Shown: positions 1 through 7,680 of the stretch, one piece after another
How positions within the stretch are numbered: position 1 is the stretch's first letter
Layout of the letters: each line of letters starts with the position of its first letter
DNA from: an uncultured Campylobacter sp.
GTDB taxonomy: Bacteria > Campylobacterota > Campylobacteria > Campylobacterales > Campylobacteraceae
DNA length: 11,931 nt
Direction: 5' to 3'
NCBI GenBank assembly: GCA_937896205.1
Contig: CALBNA010000050.1
Coordinates: forward strand, 1 to 11,931
Translations under genes and position numbers: made by a program
The notes under the pieces: model-generated
Seen by the model: the letters and a program-made list of their open reading frames with translations, nothing else
What the model was told of the DNA's origin: nothing
Databases searched by the model: none

Positions 1-1
1 C

Positions 2-1993
2 GAAAAAATAAAAAAGCTAGGCTACGGCGTGGCAAAGGATTTGGCAGAATTTGAATCCAAGCGCGAGAAGCATATCTTAAATTTACGCCGAAATTTCCTA
101 GCCGCTGCAGCTTTTAGCGCGGTGATCATGGCGCTTGAGATGAGCGAGCAGCCAAGCGCGGCAAAATCAGCTATTATGCTGGCGCTTGCCTTTATTACGA
201 TAGCTACGTGCGGGCGGGATTTTTTCATCCATGCTTACGGCGCGCTAAAAAATAAAAACTTCGACATGAACGTACTCGTCGCGCTGGGAACAAGCACGGC
301 GTTTGCGTATTCGCTGGGAGTTTTTATCGCGGGCGAGCACCTACCCGAAAACATGCGCCACCTCTACGTTTCTGGCGCAGCCATGATAACGGCTTTCGTG
401 CTGCTGGGTAAATTTTTAGAAGAGCGCTCAAAAGCTCGCGCGGGCGATTATATAAAATCGCTCATGAATATGTCGCCAAAGACTGCTCTCGTACTACAAA
501 AAGACGGCAGCGCGCTGGAAGTGGATGCCGTGAGCCTAAAAATAGGCGACATCGCGGTCGTAAAGAGCGGCTACGCGGTGCCTTGCGACGGGGTCGTGAT
601 AAACGGCGGCGCGGAGATCGATACCTCGATGCTAACGGGCGAGAGCCTGCCCGTCTATAAAAAACAAGGCGACGAGGTTAATGCCGGAACTATAAATTTA
701 AACGGCTACATCAACGTAAAGGTTACAAAGTTTGCCGGACAGACGCTTTTGTCGCAAATTTTAGAGCTTTTAAGCGACGCGTCGAGCAAAAAGATGCCTA
801 TCAGCCGCTTTGCCGACCGCGTGGCAAATATCTTCGTGCCTAGCGTGATAGCTATCGCCGTCGTTACGTTTTGCGCGTGGTTTGCGGTTACGGGAAATGC
901 GCTACAAGGCGTGCTAAGCGCGGTTTGCGTGCTCATTATCTCGTGTCCTTGCGCGCTGGGATTAGCTACTCCGATAGCCATCGTCTCCTCGCTATCTCTG
1001 GGAGCTAAAAACGGAATCCTCATCAAAAATCCAGAAGTTTTAGAAGTTCTTGGCGGCGTAAAGTACGCGATATTTGATAAAACGGGCACGCTAACTAAGG
1101 GTGAAATTTCGGTAAATTTTACCGATATAAACGATGAAAATTTAGCCAAAATCGCCGCTCTAGAAGCCAAAAGCTCGCACCCGATATCGACTGCGATCGT
1201 TAGATACGCAAGCGAGCTGGGGCTTAAAATTTTAGGCGACGAAAAGGGCTTTGAAAATATCGCCGGACGCGGCGTAAAGAGCGACGATGATAGCGTGATA
1301 GCAGGCAACGAGGCTCTTTTAAGCGAACTTGGCGTAGAAATAAGCGCGCAGGCTAAAGAGCAAATAGCCAAAGCGCAAAACGAAGGAAACGGTGTAGTGC
1401 TAGCGGCCTTGGATAAAATTTACGTTGGATTTATTGCGCTTAGCGACACGGTAAAAGAGGACGCTGCGCAGGCTATTCAAAGCCTAAAAGACATCGGTAT
1501 AACGCCCGTGATGCTAACGGGAGATAACGCCTTTACTGCTAAAAACGTGGCGGGCAAGCTGGGCGTCGAAAAGGTCTTTGCTGGCATGCTACCTAATGAA
1601 AAATTTGAAACCATAAAACGCCTGCAAGAAGAGGGTGCGGTGCTATTTGTCGGCGACGGTATCAACGACTCTGTGGCGCTAAAGCAAGCAAATGCCGGCA
1701 TCGCGATGAGTAGCGGCGCGGATATCGCAAAAGAAGCCGGCGACGTAGTGCTAGTAAAAAACGACCTAAAAAGCGCGGTCTCTACGATAAATTTGGCCAA
1801 AGAAACGATGAAAACGATAAAGCAAAATTTGTTTTGGGCGTTTGTTTATAACGCCGTTTGTATCCCGGTTGCGGCTGGAGTTTTAGCGCCTCTAGGCCTC
1901 ATGCTAACGCCCATTTACGGAGCTGCGGCGATGTGCTTTAGCTCGGTTACTGTCGTGTTAAATTCGATCAGATTACGATTTAAGCAAATCTAA
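2..1993 (+). CDS. copA: Copper-translocating P1B-type ATPase CopA (5' end off the window)
   Basis: Inner-membrane ATPase that exports Cu(I) from the cytoplasm. The frame is open from base 2 and reads KKLGYG just before a GTG at 29. That looks like the end of an N-terminal heavy-metal-binding domain, so the GTG is an internal valine and the true start is upstream. Motifs appear in family order: TGES of the actuator domain (635-646), the membrane metal site CPC (944-952), the phosphorylated DKTGT (1076-1090), the SHP motif of the nucleotide domain (about 1175), TGDN (about 1520) and GDGIND (1652-1669). The last two helices carry YN and MxxSS, which with CPC form the known Cu(I)-specific P1B-1 signature. 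The 654 residues after the GTG, plus a missing domain, fit a family length of about 700-800. The next gene is 49 bases downstream and has its own promoter. Family assignment is firm; the copper specificity is inferred from motifs. Confidence 0.95.
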   Translation, partial: EKIKKLGYGVAKDLAEFESKREKHILNLRRNFLAAAAFSAVIMALEMSEQPSAAKSAIMLALAFITIATCGRDFFIHAYGALKNKNFDMNVLVALGTSTAFAYSLGVFIAGEHLPENMRHLYVSGAAMITAFVLLGKFLEERSKARAGDYIKSLMNMSPKTALVLQKDGSALEVDAVSLKIGDIAVVKSGYAVPCDGVVINGGAEIDTSMLTGESLPVYKKQGDEVNAGTINLNGYINVKVTKFAGQTLLSQILELLSDASSKKMPISRFADRVANIFVPSVIAIAVVTFCAWFAVTGNALQGVLSAVCVLIISCPCALGLATPIAIVSSLSLGAKNGILIKNPEVLEVLGGVKYAIFDKTGTLTKGEISVNFTDINDENLAKIAALEAKSSHPISTAIVRYASELGLKILGDEKGFENIAGRGVKSDDDSVIAGNEALLSELGVEISAQAKEQIAKAQNEGNGVVLAALDKIYVGFIALSDTVKEDAAQAIQSLKDIGITPVMLTGDNAFTAKNVAGKLGVEKVFAGMLPNEKFETIKRLQEEGAVLFVGDGINDSVALKQANAGIAMSSGADIAKEAGDVVLVKNDLKSAVSTINLAKETMKTIKQNLFWAFVYNAVCIPVAAGVLAPLGLMLTPIYGAAAMCFSSVTVVLNSIRLRFKQI

Positions 1994-2010
1994 AATTTAG
2001 CCTAAATTTT
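1992..2010. promoter_or_regulatory. Dyad at the copA 3' end, abutting the next promoter
   Basis: AAAATTTAG and CTAAATTTT form a perfect 9-bp inverted repeat around a single C. It overlaps the copA stop codon and ends against the extended -10 at 2010-2017. As RNA it could fold into a 7-bp A/T stem with a 5-base loop and act as a weak copA terminator. As DNA it is well placed to be an operator for the TorD-like/lgt unit. The sequence alone does not decide between these. Confidence 0.4.
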
Positions 2011-2017
2011 GTAAAAT
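2010..2017 (+). promoter_or_regulatory. Putative extended -10 promoter for the TorD-like/lgt operon
   Basis: TG followed directly by TAAAAT (2012-2017) in an AT-rich context, with no good -35. This fits the Campylobacter sigma-70 style, in which the -35 is weak. Transcription would start near 2024, leaving a leader of about 20 bases before the AAGGA ribosome site at 2033-2037. An almost identical stretch, TTTTGTAAAATGCGGCAAA, precedes ruvB, which supports both as promoters. Confidence 0.5.
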
Positions 2018-2042
2018 CCCGCAAAAAACAAAAAGGAAAAAG

Positions 2043-2600
2043 ATGAATTTAGGTAAATTTTATGCCGTGATCGCAAGGATATTTGCGTTAAATTTCGCTC
2101 TACCGCCGAGTGCAAAGCTTTTTAGCGAGCTAAATAAAAATCCAAAATGGATAATAACAAACGATAGCAAAGCAAACGCTAAAGGACGAGCGCAATACGA
2201 AGAGTCGATAAAAGGCGAAAGCATCGAAGAGATCGCGAAAGACTTTGCAAATTTGAAAAAATATTTTAACGCGGAGTTCTTTTTCGAGGGCGATAAGGCG
2301 CTTCTTGAAGGCTTTTATAAAAAGTGCAAATTTAGCCCAAATTTAAATGTCAGCGCGCTTGATAGCGTAACGAACGAGCTCTCGTTTTTCTCCTCCGTCG
2401 TCGAGCTAAAACAAGACGAGCAGACGAAGGAAATTTTGGGCGTTTTGCTAAGCTCGTATCTGCTACCGTACGCAAAAAAACTAGCTCCCGTCCTACAAAA
2501 CGAAGCAAAAAGTAAATTTTACCGCGCGATGGGCTATCTTTTCGAGGATTTTGCGAGCGGTATCGAAAATACGCTAAAAGTCAAAGTCGTACCTAGATGA
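2043..2600 (+). CDS. TorD/DmsD-family-like cytoplasmic chaperone
   Basis: A 185-residue soluble protein, predicted mostly alpha-helical, with no signal peptide or membrane segment. Two features resemble the TorD/DmsD redox-enzyme chaperones. One is a central helix with an xNELSFFS pattern (about residues 110-117), which corresponds to the family's D-H-x-x-x-EL segment. The other is a later [15 protein letters not shown] segment followed by a [12 protein letters not shown] helix (about 138-172). Such proteins bind the twin-arginine leaders of molybdoenzymes and assist cofactor insertion. The canonical DH pair is not clearly present, so divergence or another client is possible. No molybdoenzyme gene is in the window. 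AAGGA lies 5 bases before the ATG. The gene ends in ATGA overlapping lgt, so the two are probably translationally coupled. The family call rests on pattern resemblance only. Confidence 0.6.
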   Translation: MNLGKFYAVIARIFALNFALPPSAKLFSELNKNPKWIITNDSKANAKGRAQYEESIKGESIEEIAKDFANLKKYFNAEFFFEGDKALLEGFYKKCKFSPNLNVSALDSVTNELSFFSSVVELKQDEQTKEILGVLLSSYLLPYAKKLAPVLQNEAKSKFYRAMGYLFEDFASGIENTLKVKVVPR

Positions 2601-3412
2601 GTTGGTGGAACGACTTTTATATAAATTTCGATCCGGTCGCGTTTGAGCTGTTTGGCATCAAGGTGCACTGGTACGGGATAATGTACGTCCTGGCGCTGCT
2701 CGTGGCGCTCGGCGTGGCTAAATTTATCGTCAAGCGCGATAATATGCAAATCTCAAATTCGCTGCTTGATAATTATTTCTTTTGGGTGGAAATCGGCGTG
2801 ATACTGGGCGCGAGGCTCGGCTACATCGTCATTTATGATCCAAATACCGCTTATTATCTCACTCATCCTTGGCAGATTTTTAACCCCTTTCACAACGGTG
2901 AATTTGTAGGCATTCGCGGCATGAGCTATCACGGCGCTGTGGTCGGGTTTTTGATAGCGACGTGGGCCTTTTGCCGTAAATTTAAGCAAAATTTGTGGCA
3001 GCTTTTGGATCTCGTCGCGCTTAGCATCCCGCTTGGATATTTTTTCGGTCGTATCGGAAATTTTTTAAACCAAGAGCTGTTCGGTCGTATCACGGATGTC
3101 TCATGGGCGATCAACGTCGCGGGGCAGATGCGTCATCCGTCGCAAATTTACGAAGCGGTTTTAGAAGGGCTTGCGGTTTTTGCCATCCTTTTTGTTTATA
3201 GAAAATTTAAAAAATTTGACGGCGAACTCATTGCTCTTTATGCCATACTTTATACCTTTGCCAGATTTGTTTGCGAGTTCTTTAGAGAGCCTGATTTCGG
3301 TATCGGCTTTGTATTTTTAAATTTATCTATGGGGCAAATACTATCTTTTTTAATGTTTGCATGCGGCATTTTCCTTTATATTATCTTAAATAAAAAATAT
3401 ACAAAGTTTTAA
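2597..3412 (+). CDS. lgt: Prolipoprotein diacylglyceryl transferase Lgt
   Basis: Inner-membrane enzyme that moves a diacylglyceryl group from phosphatidylglycerol to the lipobox cysteine of preprolipoproteins, the first step in lipoprotein maturation. The 271-residue product has about seven hydrophobic helices. The Lgt signature [14 protein letters not shown] is at residues 151-164, with Arg152 and Asn155. The essential-histidine motif [10 protein letters not shown] is at 108-117 (His112), and HPSQIYE is at 180-186. The length is normal for the family. The start ATG overlaps the TGA of the TorD-like gene by 4 bases, implying coupled translation and one transcript. One obvious client type is in the window: the lipobox leader encoded at 11913-11915 and downstream on the minus strand. 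Confidence 0.97.
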   Translation: MSWWNDFYINFDPVAFELFGIKVHWYGIMYVLALLVALGVAKFIVKRDNMQISNSLLDNYFFWVEIGVILGARLGYIVIYDPNTAYYLTHPWQIFNPFHNGEFVGIRGMSYHGAVVGFLIATWAFCRKFKQNLWQLLDLVALSIPLGYFFGRIGNFLNQELFGRITDVSWAINVAGQMRHPSQIYEAVLEGLAVFAILFVYRKFKKFDGELIALYAILYTFARFVCEFFREPDFGIGFVFLNLSMGQILSFLMFACGIFLYIILNKKYTKF

Positions 3413-3429
3413 AAGGTTTTTAAAGTAAT

Positions 3430-3465
3430 TTACGATACTATTATGCCGTTTTTATAGTATCGTAA
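3430..3465. promoter_or_regulatory. Perfect 12-bp inverted repeat between lgt and frdC
   Basis: TTACGATACTAT (3430-3441) and ATAGTATCGTAA (3454-3465) are exact reverse complements separated by 12 bases. The right arm ends 18 bases upstream of a plausible frdC -10 (TATGAT, 3484-3489), which puts the dyad roughly at -66 to -31, a common regulator position. A T-rich but interrupted tract follows, so the hairpin could instead, or also, terminate lgt transcription. Its sharp symmetry and its position before a respiratory operon favour an operator, but this is inference. Confidence 0.55.
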
Positions 3466-3483
3466 TTTAATTTTCTCTTAAGT

Positions 3484-3489
3484 TATGAT
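3484..3489 (+). promoter_or_regulatory. Putative -10 of the frdCAB promoter
   Basis: TATGAT lies in an AT-rich tract 28 bases before the frdC start, giving a leader of about 20 bases that contains the AGGAGG at 3508-3513. There is no recognisable -35, as is usual in Campylobacter. GATAAT at 3487-3492 is an overlapping alternative. Confidence 0.4.
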
Positions 3490-3517
3490 AATTTATTTCA
3501 ATTTTATAGGAGGGCTC

Positions 3518-4216
3518 ATGAGTGGGCTAATCGAGGGCTTCTTAGGTAGGCAAGCGGATACGAAAAAAAGTCGTACTCCTGCCGTTTGGGACAGATGGCA
3601 AAGTATAACGGGACTGATTTTGGCCTGTTTTATTTTGTGTCACATGGTATTTACCTCTACCATTTTATTCGACAAGGGCGCATTTAACGCCGTTGTAGGT
3701 TTTGCGGAGGCTAAATTTTTATTCGGCGAGGCTACATGGTGGATCACTAACGTTATCGCTGCGATAATATTCGTCGTTTTTATCGCTCACGCATTTTTAG
3801 CGATGAGAAAATTCCCTGCAAACTACAGACAATACATTATGTTTAGAGGTCACAAAGACCGCATGAAGCATCTTGACACTACGCTTTGGTGGTTTCAGTT
3901 TTTGACCGGTTTTGCTCTATTTTTCGCAGCTAGCGCGCACCTAGTCGATATAATCTTCGGCGGGCACATCACTGCCGATAAATCAGCGGCTGCATTTCAT
4001 CAACTAGAAATTTTCTACTTCGCTTTACTTGTATTTATGGTTGTTCACGCTAGCGTGGGAATGTACCGCCTATATGTAAAATGGGTAAGTATCGACGGAG
4101 TAAACAAACAAGAGATGTTCGCAAAAAGAAATAAAGCCAAAACTGCGATATTTGCGGTTTTTGGAGTGCTCGCGGTCATCGCGCTGATCGCCGATTTCGT
4201 GTGGATCAGTCTTTAG
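3518..4216 (+). CDS. frdC: Fumarate reductase di-haem cytochrome b subunit FrdC
   Basis: Membrane anchor of menaquinol:fumarate reductase. It oxidises menaquinol and passes electrons through two b haems to FrdB. I start it at the ATG at 3518 because AGGAGG lies 4 bases upstream; the longer frame from 3485 has no ribosome site and would add a non-homologous leader. The 232-residue product has five membrane helices. Four histidines match the haem ligands of Wolinella succinogenes FrdC as I recall it: His42, His91, His141 and His177 (44, 93, 143 and 182 there). Glu64 corresponds to the quinol-site Glu66. The E-pathway glutamate (Glu180 in Wolinella) is replaced by Val175 in an otherwise ungapped local match. 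The C-terminal tail is shorter than in Wolinella. It is the first gene of frdCAB. Confidence 0.96.
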   Translation: MSGLIEGFLGRQADTKKSRTPAVWDRWQSITGLILACFILCHMVFTSTILFDKGAFNAVVGFAEAKFLFGEATWWITNVIAAIIFVVFIAHAFLAMRKFPANYRQYIMFRGHKDRMKHLDTTLWWFQFLTGFALFFAASAHLVDIIFGGHITADKSAAAFHQLEIFYFALLVFMVVHASVGMYRLYVKWVSIDGVNKQEMFAKRNKAKTAIFAVFGVLAVIALIADFVWISL

Positions 4217-4234
4217 GAAAAGGAGCTTTGAAAA

Positions 4235-6253
4235 ATGAACGTAAAATATTATGATGCATTAGTTATCGGAGGCGGTCTAGCGGGGCTTCGAGCTGCCGTT
4301 GCCGCTGGAGAAAAGGGGCTAAGTACGGTAGTTTTAAGCCTAATCCCGGTTAAGCGCTCGCACTCTGCGGCTGCGCAAGGCGGCATGCAAGCCTCTTTGG
4401 GAAATTCAAAAATGAGCGAAGGCGACAACGAGGATGTGCACTTTGCCGACACGGTAAAAGGTAGCGACTGGGGCTGCGATCAGCAAGTGGCACGTATGTT
4501 TTGCCAAACTGCTCCAAAAGCTATCCGCGAGCTAGCCGCTTGGGGCGTGCCTTGGACTCGTATAACAAAAGGCGAAAGAAGCGCTATCATCAACGCTCAA
4601 AAAACGACTATCGTAGAAAAAGAAGAGGTCCACGGGCTCATCCACTCTCGCGACTTTGGCGGAACTAAAAAATGGAGAACTTGCTTTACTGCCGACGCCA
4701 CAGGTCACACTATGCTTTTTGCCGTAGCAAACGAAGCTCTAAAGCATAACGTCGAAATCCACGATAGAAAAGAAGCTATCGCCCTAATCCACGCAAACAA
4801 CCGCTGTTACGGCGCGATCGTTCGCGATCTAGTTAATGGCGAGATCACGGCATACGTCGCAAAAGGCACGCTAATCGCTACGGGCGGCTACGGAAGGGTT
4901 TATAAACACACCACAAACGCCGTAGTTTGCGAGGGTATCGGCGCTGCTATCGCTCTTGAGACGGGAGTTGCTCAACTAGGAAACATGGAAGCGGTGCAAT
5001 TTCACCCGACTCCGATCGTTCCGAGCGGTATCTTGCTAACAGAAGGTTGCCGCGGCGACGGCGGAATTTTGCGCGACGTGGACGGATATCGCTTTATGCC
5101 TGACTACGAGCCTGAGAAAAAAGAACTAGCTAGCCGAGACGTCGTAAGCCGCCGCATCATGGAGCATATCCGCGCAGGCAAGGGTGTACCTAGCCCATAC
5201 GGCTATCACGTTTGGCTAGATATCTCGATCCTAGGACGCGAGCATATCGAGAAAAACTTACGCGACGTTCAAGAAATTTGCGAAATCTTTAACGGCATCG
5301 ATCCTGCCGACACCGAAGTATATACCGACGAGAACGGACGACAGCGCGGTAAAGGCTGGGCGCCGATCCTGCCTATGCAGCACTACTCTATGGGTGGCAT
5401 AAAAACTAAGCCTACAGGCGAGAGCCCGACGTTAGCAGGTCTATTTAGCGCCGGCGAGGCTGCATGCTGGGATATGCACGGATTTAACCGTCTAGGCGGC
5501 AACTCCGTTTCTGAAACGGTCGTCGCGGGCATGATCGTGGGTGATTATTTTGCTGACTACTGCGGTAAGCACGAGATCGAAATAAACACCAACGATATCG
5601 AAAAATTCGTTAAAAAAGAGGAAGATTATCTAAAGAGCCTGGTTGAAAAAGAGGGCAAATTTAACGTATTTGAGATCAAAAACAAGATGAAAGACATCAT
5701 GTGGGAGCACGTGGCGATCTTTAGAACCGGCGAAGGTCTAGCCGTAGCGGTAAAAGAGCTAGAAGAGCTTTATAAGCAATCTTTAGATGTCAAAGTCACA
5801 AACAAAGCACTATTTGGCAACCCTGAGCTTGAGGAAGCCTACCGCGTACCAAAGATGCTAAAACTAGCCCTTTGTATCGCAAAAGGCGCGCTTGATCGCA
5901 CCGAGAGCCGCGGAGCGCACTGCCGCGAGGACTATCCGAAACGCGACGACCTAAACTGGCTAAACAGAACTCTAACTAGCTGGAAAGAAGGAGATACGCT
6001 ACCAACTATCGTGTATGAGCCGCTTGACATCATGAAAATGGAAATTCCGCCGGCATTCCGAGGATATGGAGCTAAGGGTAACATCATCGAGCATCCGGAC
6101 AGCGCCGTGCGCCAAGCGCAGGTCGATGAGATCCGCGCCAAAATGGAAGCCGAAGGCAAAGGCAGATACGAGATCCAAGAAGCGCTAATGCACTATGATC
6201 TTCAGCCTAAATATAAAGCACCAAACGAAAGAGCAGGAATAGGATATGAGTAG
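4235..6253 (+). CDS. frdA: Fumarate reductase flavoprotein subunit FrdA
   Basis: Catalytic subunit that reduces fumarate to succinate, held on the membrane by FrdC. The 672-residue product has the Rossmann motif [10 protein letters not shown] (12-21), the covalent-FAD motif [10 protein letters not shown] with His43, and the active-site residues His257, Arg301, His383 and Arg419. These match His257, Arg301, His369 and Arg404 of Wolinella FrdA from memory. The offset of 14-15 comes from an insertion around residues 360-374 ([15 protein letters not shown]), just before the [14 protein letters not shown] active-site segment. AAGGAG ends 9 bases before the ATG. The gene starts 18 bases after frdC and overlaps frdB by 8 bases, so the three are one operon. 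The close match to quinol:fumarate reductase and the frdCAB order favour this over a succinate dehydrogenase. Confidence 0.97.
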   Translation: MNVKYYDALVIGGGLAGLRAAVAAGEKGLSTVVLSLIPVKRSHSAAAQGGMQASLGNSKMSEGDNEDVHFADTVKGSDWGCDQQVARMFCQTAPKAIRELAAWGVPWTRITKGERSAIINAQKTTIVEKEEVHGLIHSRDFGGTKKWRTCFTADATGHTMLFAVANEALKHNVEIHDRKEAIALIHANNRCYGAIVRDLVNGEITAYVAKGTLIATGGYGRVYKHTTNAVVCEGIGAAIALETGVAQLGNMEAVQFHPTPIVPSGILLTEGCRGDGGILRDVDGYRFMPDYEPEKKELASRDVVSRRIMEHIRAGKGVPSPYGYHVWLDISILGREHIEKNLRDVQEICEIFNGIDPADTEVYTDENGRQRGKGWAPILPMQHYSMGGIKTKPTGESPTLAGLFSAGEAACWDMHGFNRLGGNSVSETVVAGMIVGDYFADYCGKHEIEINTNDIEKFVKKEEDYLKSLVEKEGKFNVFEIKNKMKDIMWEHVAIFRTGEGLAVAVKELEELYKQSLDVKVTNKALFGNPELEEAYRVPKMLKLALCIAKGALDRTESRGAHCREDYPKRDDLNWLNRTLTSWKEGDTLPTIVYEPLDIMKMEIPPAFRGYGAKGNIIEHPDSAVRQAQVDEIRAKMEAEGKGRYEIQEALMHYDLQPKYKAPNERAGIGYE

Positions 6254-6965
6254 AAAAATCACCATAAAAGCATTTAAATATAATCCGCTAAGCAAAATTT
6301 CAAAGCCGCATTTCGCGACCTACGAGCTAGAGGAAACCGACGGTATGACGCTCTTTATAGCGTTAAATCAAATTCGTGAGAAATTTGACCCGGATCTTAG
6401 CTTTGACTTCGTTTGCCGCGCTGGTATCTGCGGCAGCTGCGGTATGCTAGTTAACGGTACGCCAAAGCTTGCTTGCCGTACGCTAACCAAAGACTATCCA
6501 AACGGCGTGATCGAGCTTATGCCTTTGCCGGTATTTAAACTACTAAAAGACCTAAGCGTAGACACGGGTAACTGGATGAACGCGATGAGTAAGCGCGTGG
6601 AGAGCTGGATACACACCGACCACGAGACCGATATATCTAAGCTTGAGGAAAAGGTTGAGCCTGAAGTAGCGCAAGAGGTATTTGAGCTTGACCGCTGCAT
6701 CGAGTGCGGTATCTGCGTAGCTGCGTGCGGCACGGCTATCATGAGGCCTGATTTCATCGGTGCAGTCGGACTTAACCGCGTAGCTAGATTTAAAATCGAC
6801 GCGCTAGATAAACGAACCGACGAGGACTTTTACGAGCTTATCGGCGATGATGACGGCGTGTTTGGCTGTATGACTTTGCTAGGTTGCGAGGATAACTGCC
6901 CTAAACACCTTCCGCTTCAAAGCAGAATCGCGTATATGCGCAGAAAGATGGCTGTAATAAAGTAG
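6246..6965 (+). CDS. frdB: Fumarate reductase iron-sulfur subunit FrdB
   Basis: Electron-transfer subunit linking the FrdC haems to the FrdA flavin. The 239-residue product carries all three cluster motifs. The [2Fe-2S] ligands are Cys57, 62, 65 and 77 in CRAGICGSC. The [4Fe-4S] ligands are Cys151, 154, 157 and 218. The [3Fe-4S] ligands are Cys161, 208 and 214. The numbering equals that of Wolinella FrdB as I recall it. The second motif reads CIECGIC, with Ile where Wolinella has an extra, non-ligand Cys. The ATG lies inside the last codons of frdA, with an AGGAATAGG ribosome-site-like stretch just upstream, which suggests translational coupling and stoichiometric synthesis. The operon ends at the terminator 3 bases after the stop. 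Confidence 0.97.
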   Translation: MSRKITIKAFKYNPLSKISKPHFATYELEETDGMTLFIALNQIREKFDPDLSFDFVCRAGICGSCGMLVNGTPKLACRTLTKDYPNGVIELMPLPVFKLLKDLSVDTGNWMNAMSKRVESWIHTDHETDISKLEEKVEPEVAQEVFELDRCIECGICVAACGTAIMRPDFIGAVGLNRVARFKIDALDKRTDEDFYELIGDDDGVFGCMTLLGCEDNCPKHLPLQSRIAYMRRKMAVIK

Positions 6966-6967
6966 CC

Positions 6968-6990
6968 AAGGGGTCGTGAGACCCCTTTTT
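6968..6990 (+). terminator. Intrinsic terminator of frdCAB
   Basis: AAGGGGTC and GACCCCTT form a perfect 8-bp stem with a GTGA loop, running into TTTTT right after the frdB stop. This is a textbook Rho-independent terminator. Confidence 0.93.
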
Positions 6991-7251
6991 AAATTTAACT
7001 TCAAATTTTACTCTACTTTTTCTTAAATTTTATTGCCAAATTTATCTTTTAAATTGGATTAAATTTGTTCAAATTTGATGATCTACGTCGTATGCGATTT
7101 TTGAAAAACATGTATATATAAAAACGTCAATTTTTACTTTAATAAAAATAGCATTTTTGGTCTCATCAGGCTTATTTTTAGAGGTATGATAAGGTAAAAA
7201 TGTTTTAAAATTTGTATTTTAGTTGATTTTAAAATCTTGCAAAATGATGAA
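6991..7251. other. AT-rich spacer between frdB and ssrA, no gene seen
   Basis: No open frame with a ribosome site on either strand. The stretch holds several AAATTT words (for example near 7008, 7022, 7038, 7060 and 7072) and the weak hairpin at 7144-7179. TATGAT near 7186 is -10-like on the plus strand but leads to no gene, because ssrA is on the minus strand. Confidence 0.5.
7144..7179 (-). terminator. Weak candidate terminator downstream of ssrA
   Basis: AAAAATAGC (7144-7152) and GCTTATTTTT (7170-7179) can pair with one bulged base. On the minus strand the 3' arm ends in TATTTTTATT. It lies about 70 bases beyond the tmRNA CCA end, so it could end the precursor. The stem is AT-rich and imperfect. 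Confidence 0.25.
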
Positions 7252-7609
7252 TGGTGGAAGCGAGGGGGATCGAACCCCTGTCCAAAAACAAACCGATTAC
7301 GGCCTCTACACGCTTAGTAAAAGTGAAAATTTCATCTAAAAGGGCTCACTTTCCAAAACCTTATTTTAGACCAAGACAAGATTTCGGCTAGCAGCTCGTC
7401 AGGCTGCCAACCTACGCTAGCTGGGGTTACTCGCCATTATCTTAGCTAGTATCGGACTAGGCGAGGCTCAACTGAACTTACGCAGCTTTAGCGTAAGCAG
7501 GAGCGTAGTTAACGTTGTTTGCGTTTAAATTTATTTGAGCTTTTTACGCTTTGCTCAAAGCGACGTGCCACCGTGACCGCTCTGCTCCTGTCGAAGCCAA
7601 GTCGCTCCC
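7252..7609 (-). ncRNA. ssrA: Transfer-messenger RNA (tmRNA)
   Basis: One-piece tmRNA of 358 bases that rescues stalled ribosomes together with SmpB. On the minus strand the 5' end GGGAGCG pairs with CGCTTCC before the encoded ACCA, giving a 7-bp acceptor stem with one G-U pair. The T-arm has stem AGGGG/CCCCT around a TTCGATC loop. The 5' D-loop-like segment GACTTGGCTTCGACAGG is typical of tmRNAs. The tag frame (7478-7522) encodes ANNVNYAPAYAKAA and a stop, close to the C. jejuni tag ANNVKFAPAYAKAA as I recall it. The resume codon is GCA, preceded by an A-rich stretch. The chain after the tag has the length expected for pseudoknots 2-4, which I did not fold. The promoter is just upstream, at 7652-7680. 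Confidence 0.97.
7478..7522 (-). other. tmRNA proteolysis tag reading frame
   Basis: Fourteen codons plus TAA inside ssrA, reading ANNVNYAPAYAKAA. The hydrophobic YAKAA end is the degron expected to be recognised by ClpXP-type proteases on trans-translated proteins. Confidence 0.93.
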
Positions 7610-7651
7610 GTAAGAATTAGACTAAATTTAGCCTCTTTTTAAAGGTTGTGG

Positions 7652-7680
7652 ATTATATTATTTTTTGTATTTTTTGTCAA
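7652..7680 (-). promoter_or_regulatory. Consensus sigma-70 promoter of ssrA
   Basis: On the minus strand, TTGACA (7675-7680), a 17-base A-rich spacer and TATAAT (7652-7657). Both hexamers match the sigma-70 consensus exactly, with ideal spacing. Transcription would start near 7645, giving a precursor leader of about 36 bases before the mature 5' end. The -35 contains the TGA stop codon of the upstream HPt gene (7677-7679). Confidence 0.9.

Noticed and set aside
29..31. GTG as the start of the copper ATPase
   Set aside because: The frame is open back to base 2 and encodes KKLGYG, typical of the end of a heavy-metal-binding domain; no ribosome site precedes the GTG.
706..1371. 221-codon open frame on the minus strand
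   Set aside because: It is the antisense of copA, with low-complexity Ser/Ala-rich composition and no ribosome site; it mirrors the codon bias of the plus-strand gene.
3485..3517. Upstream ATG start for FrdC, adding 11 residues
   Set aside because: No ribosome site precedes it and it overlaps the likely promoter; the ATG at 3518 has AGGAGG and matches the family N terminus.
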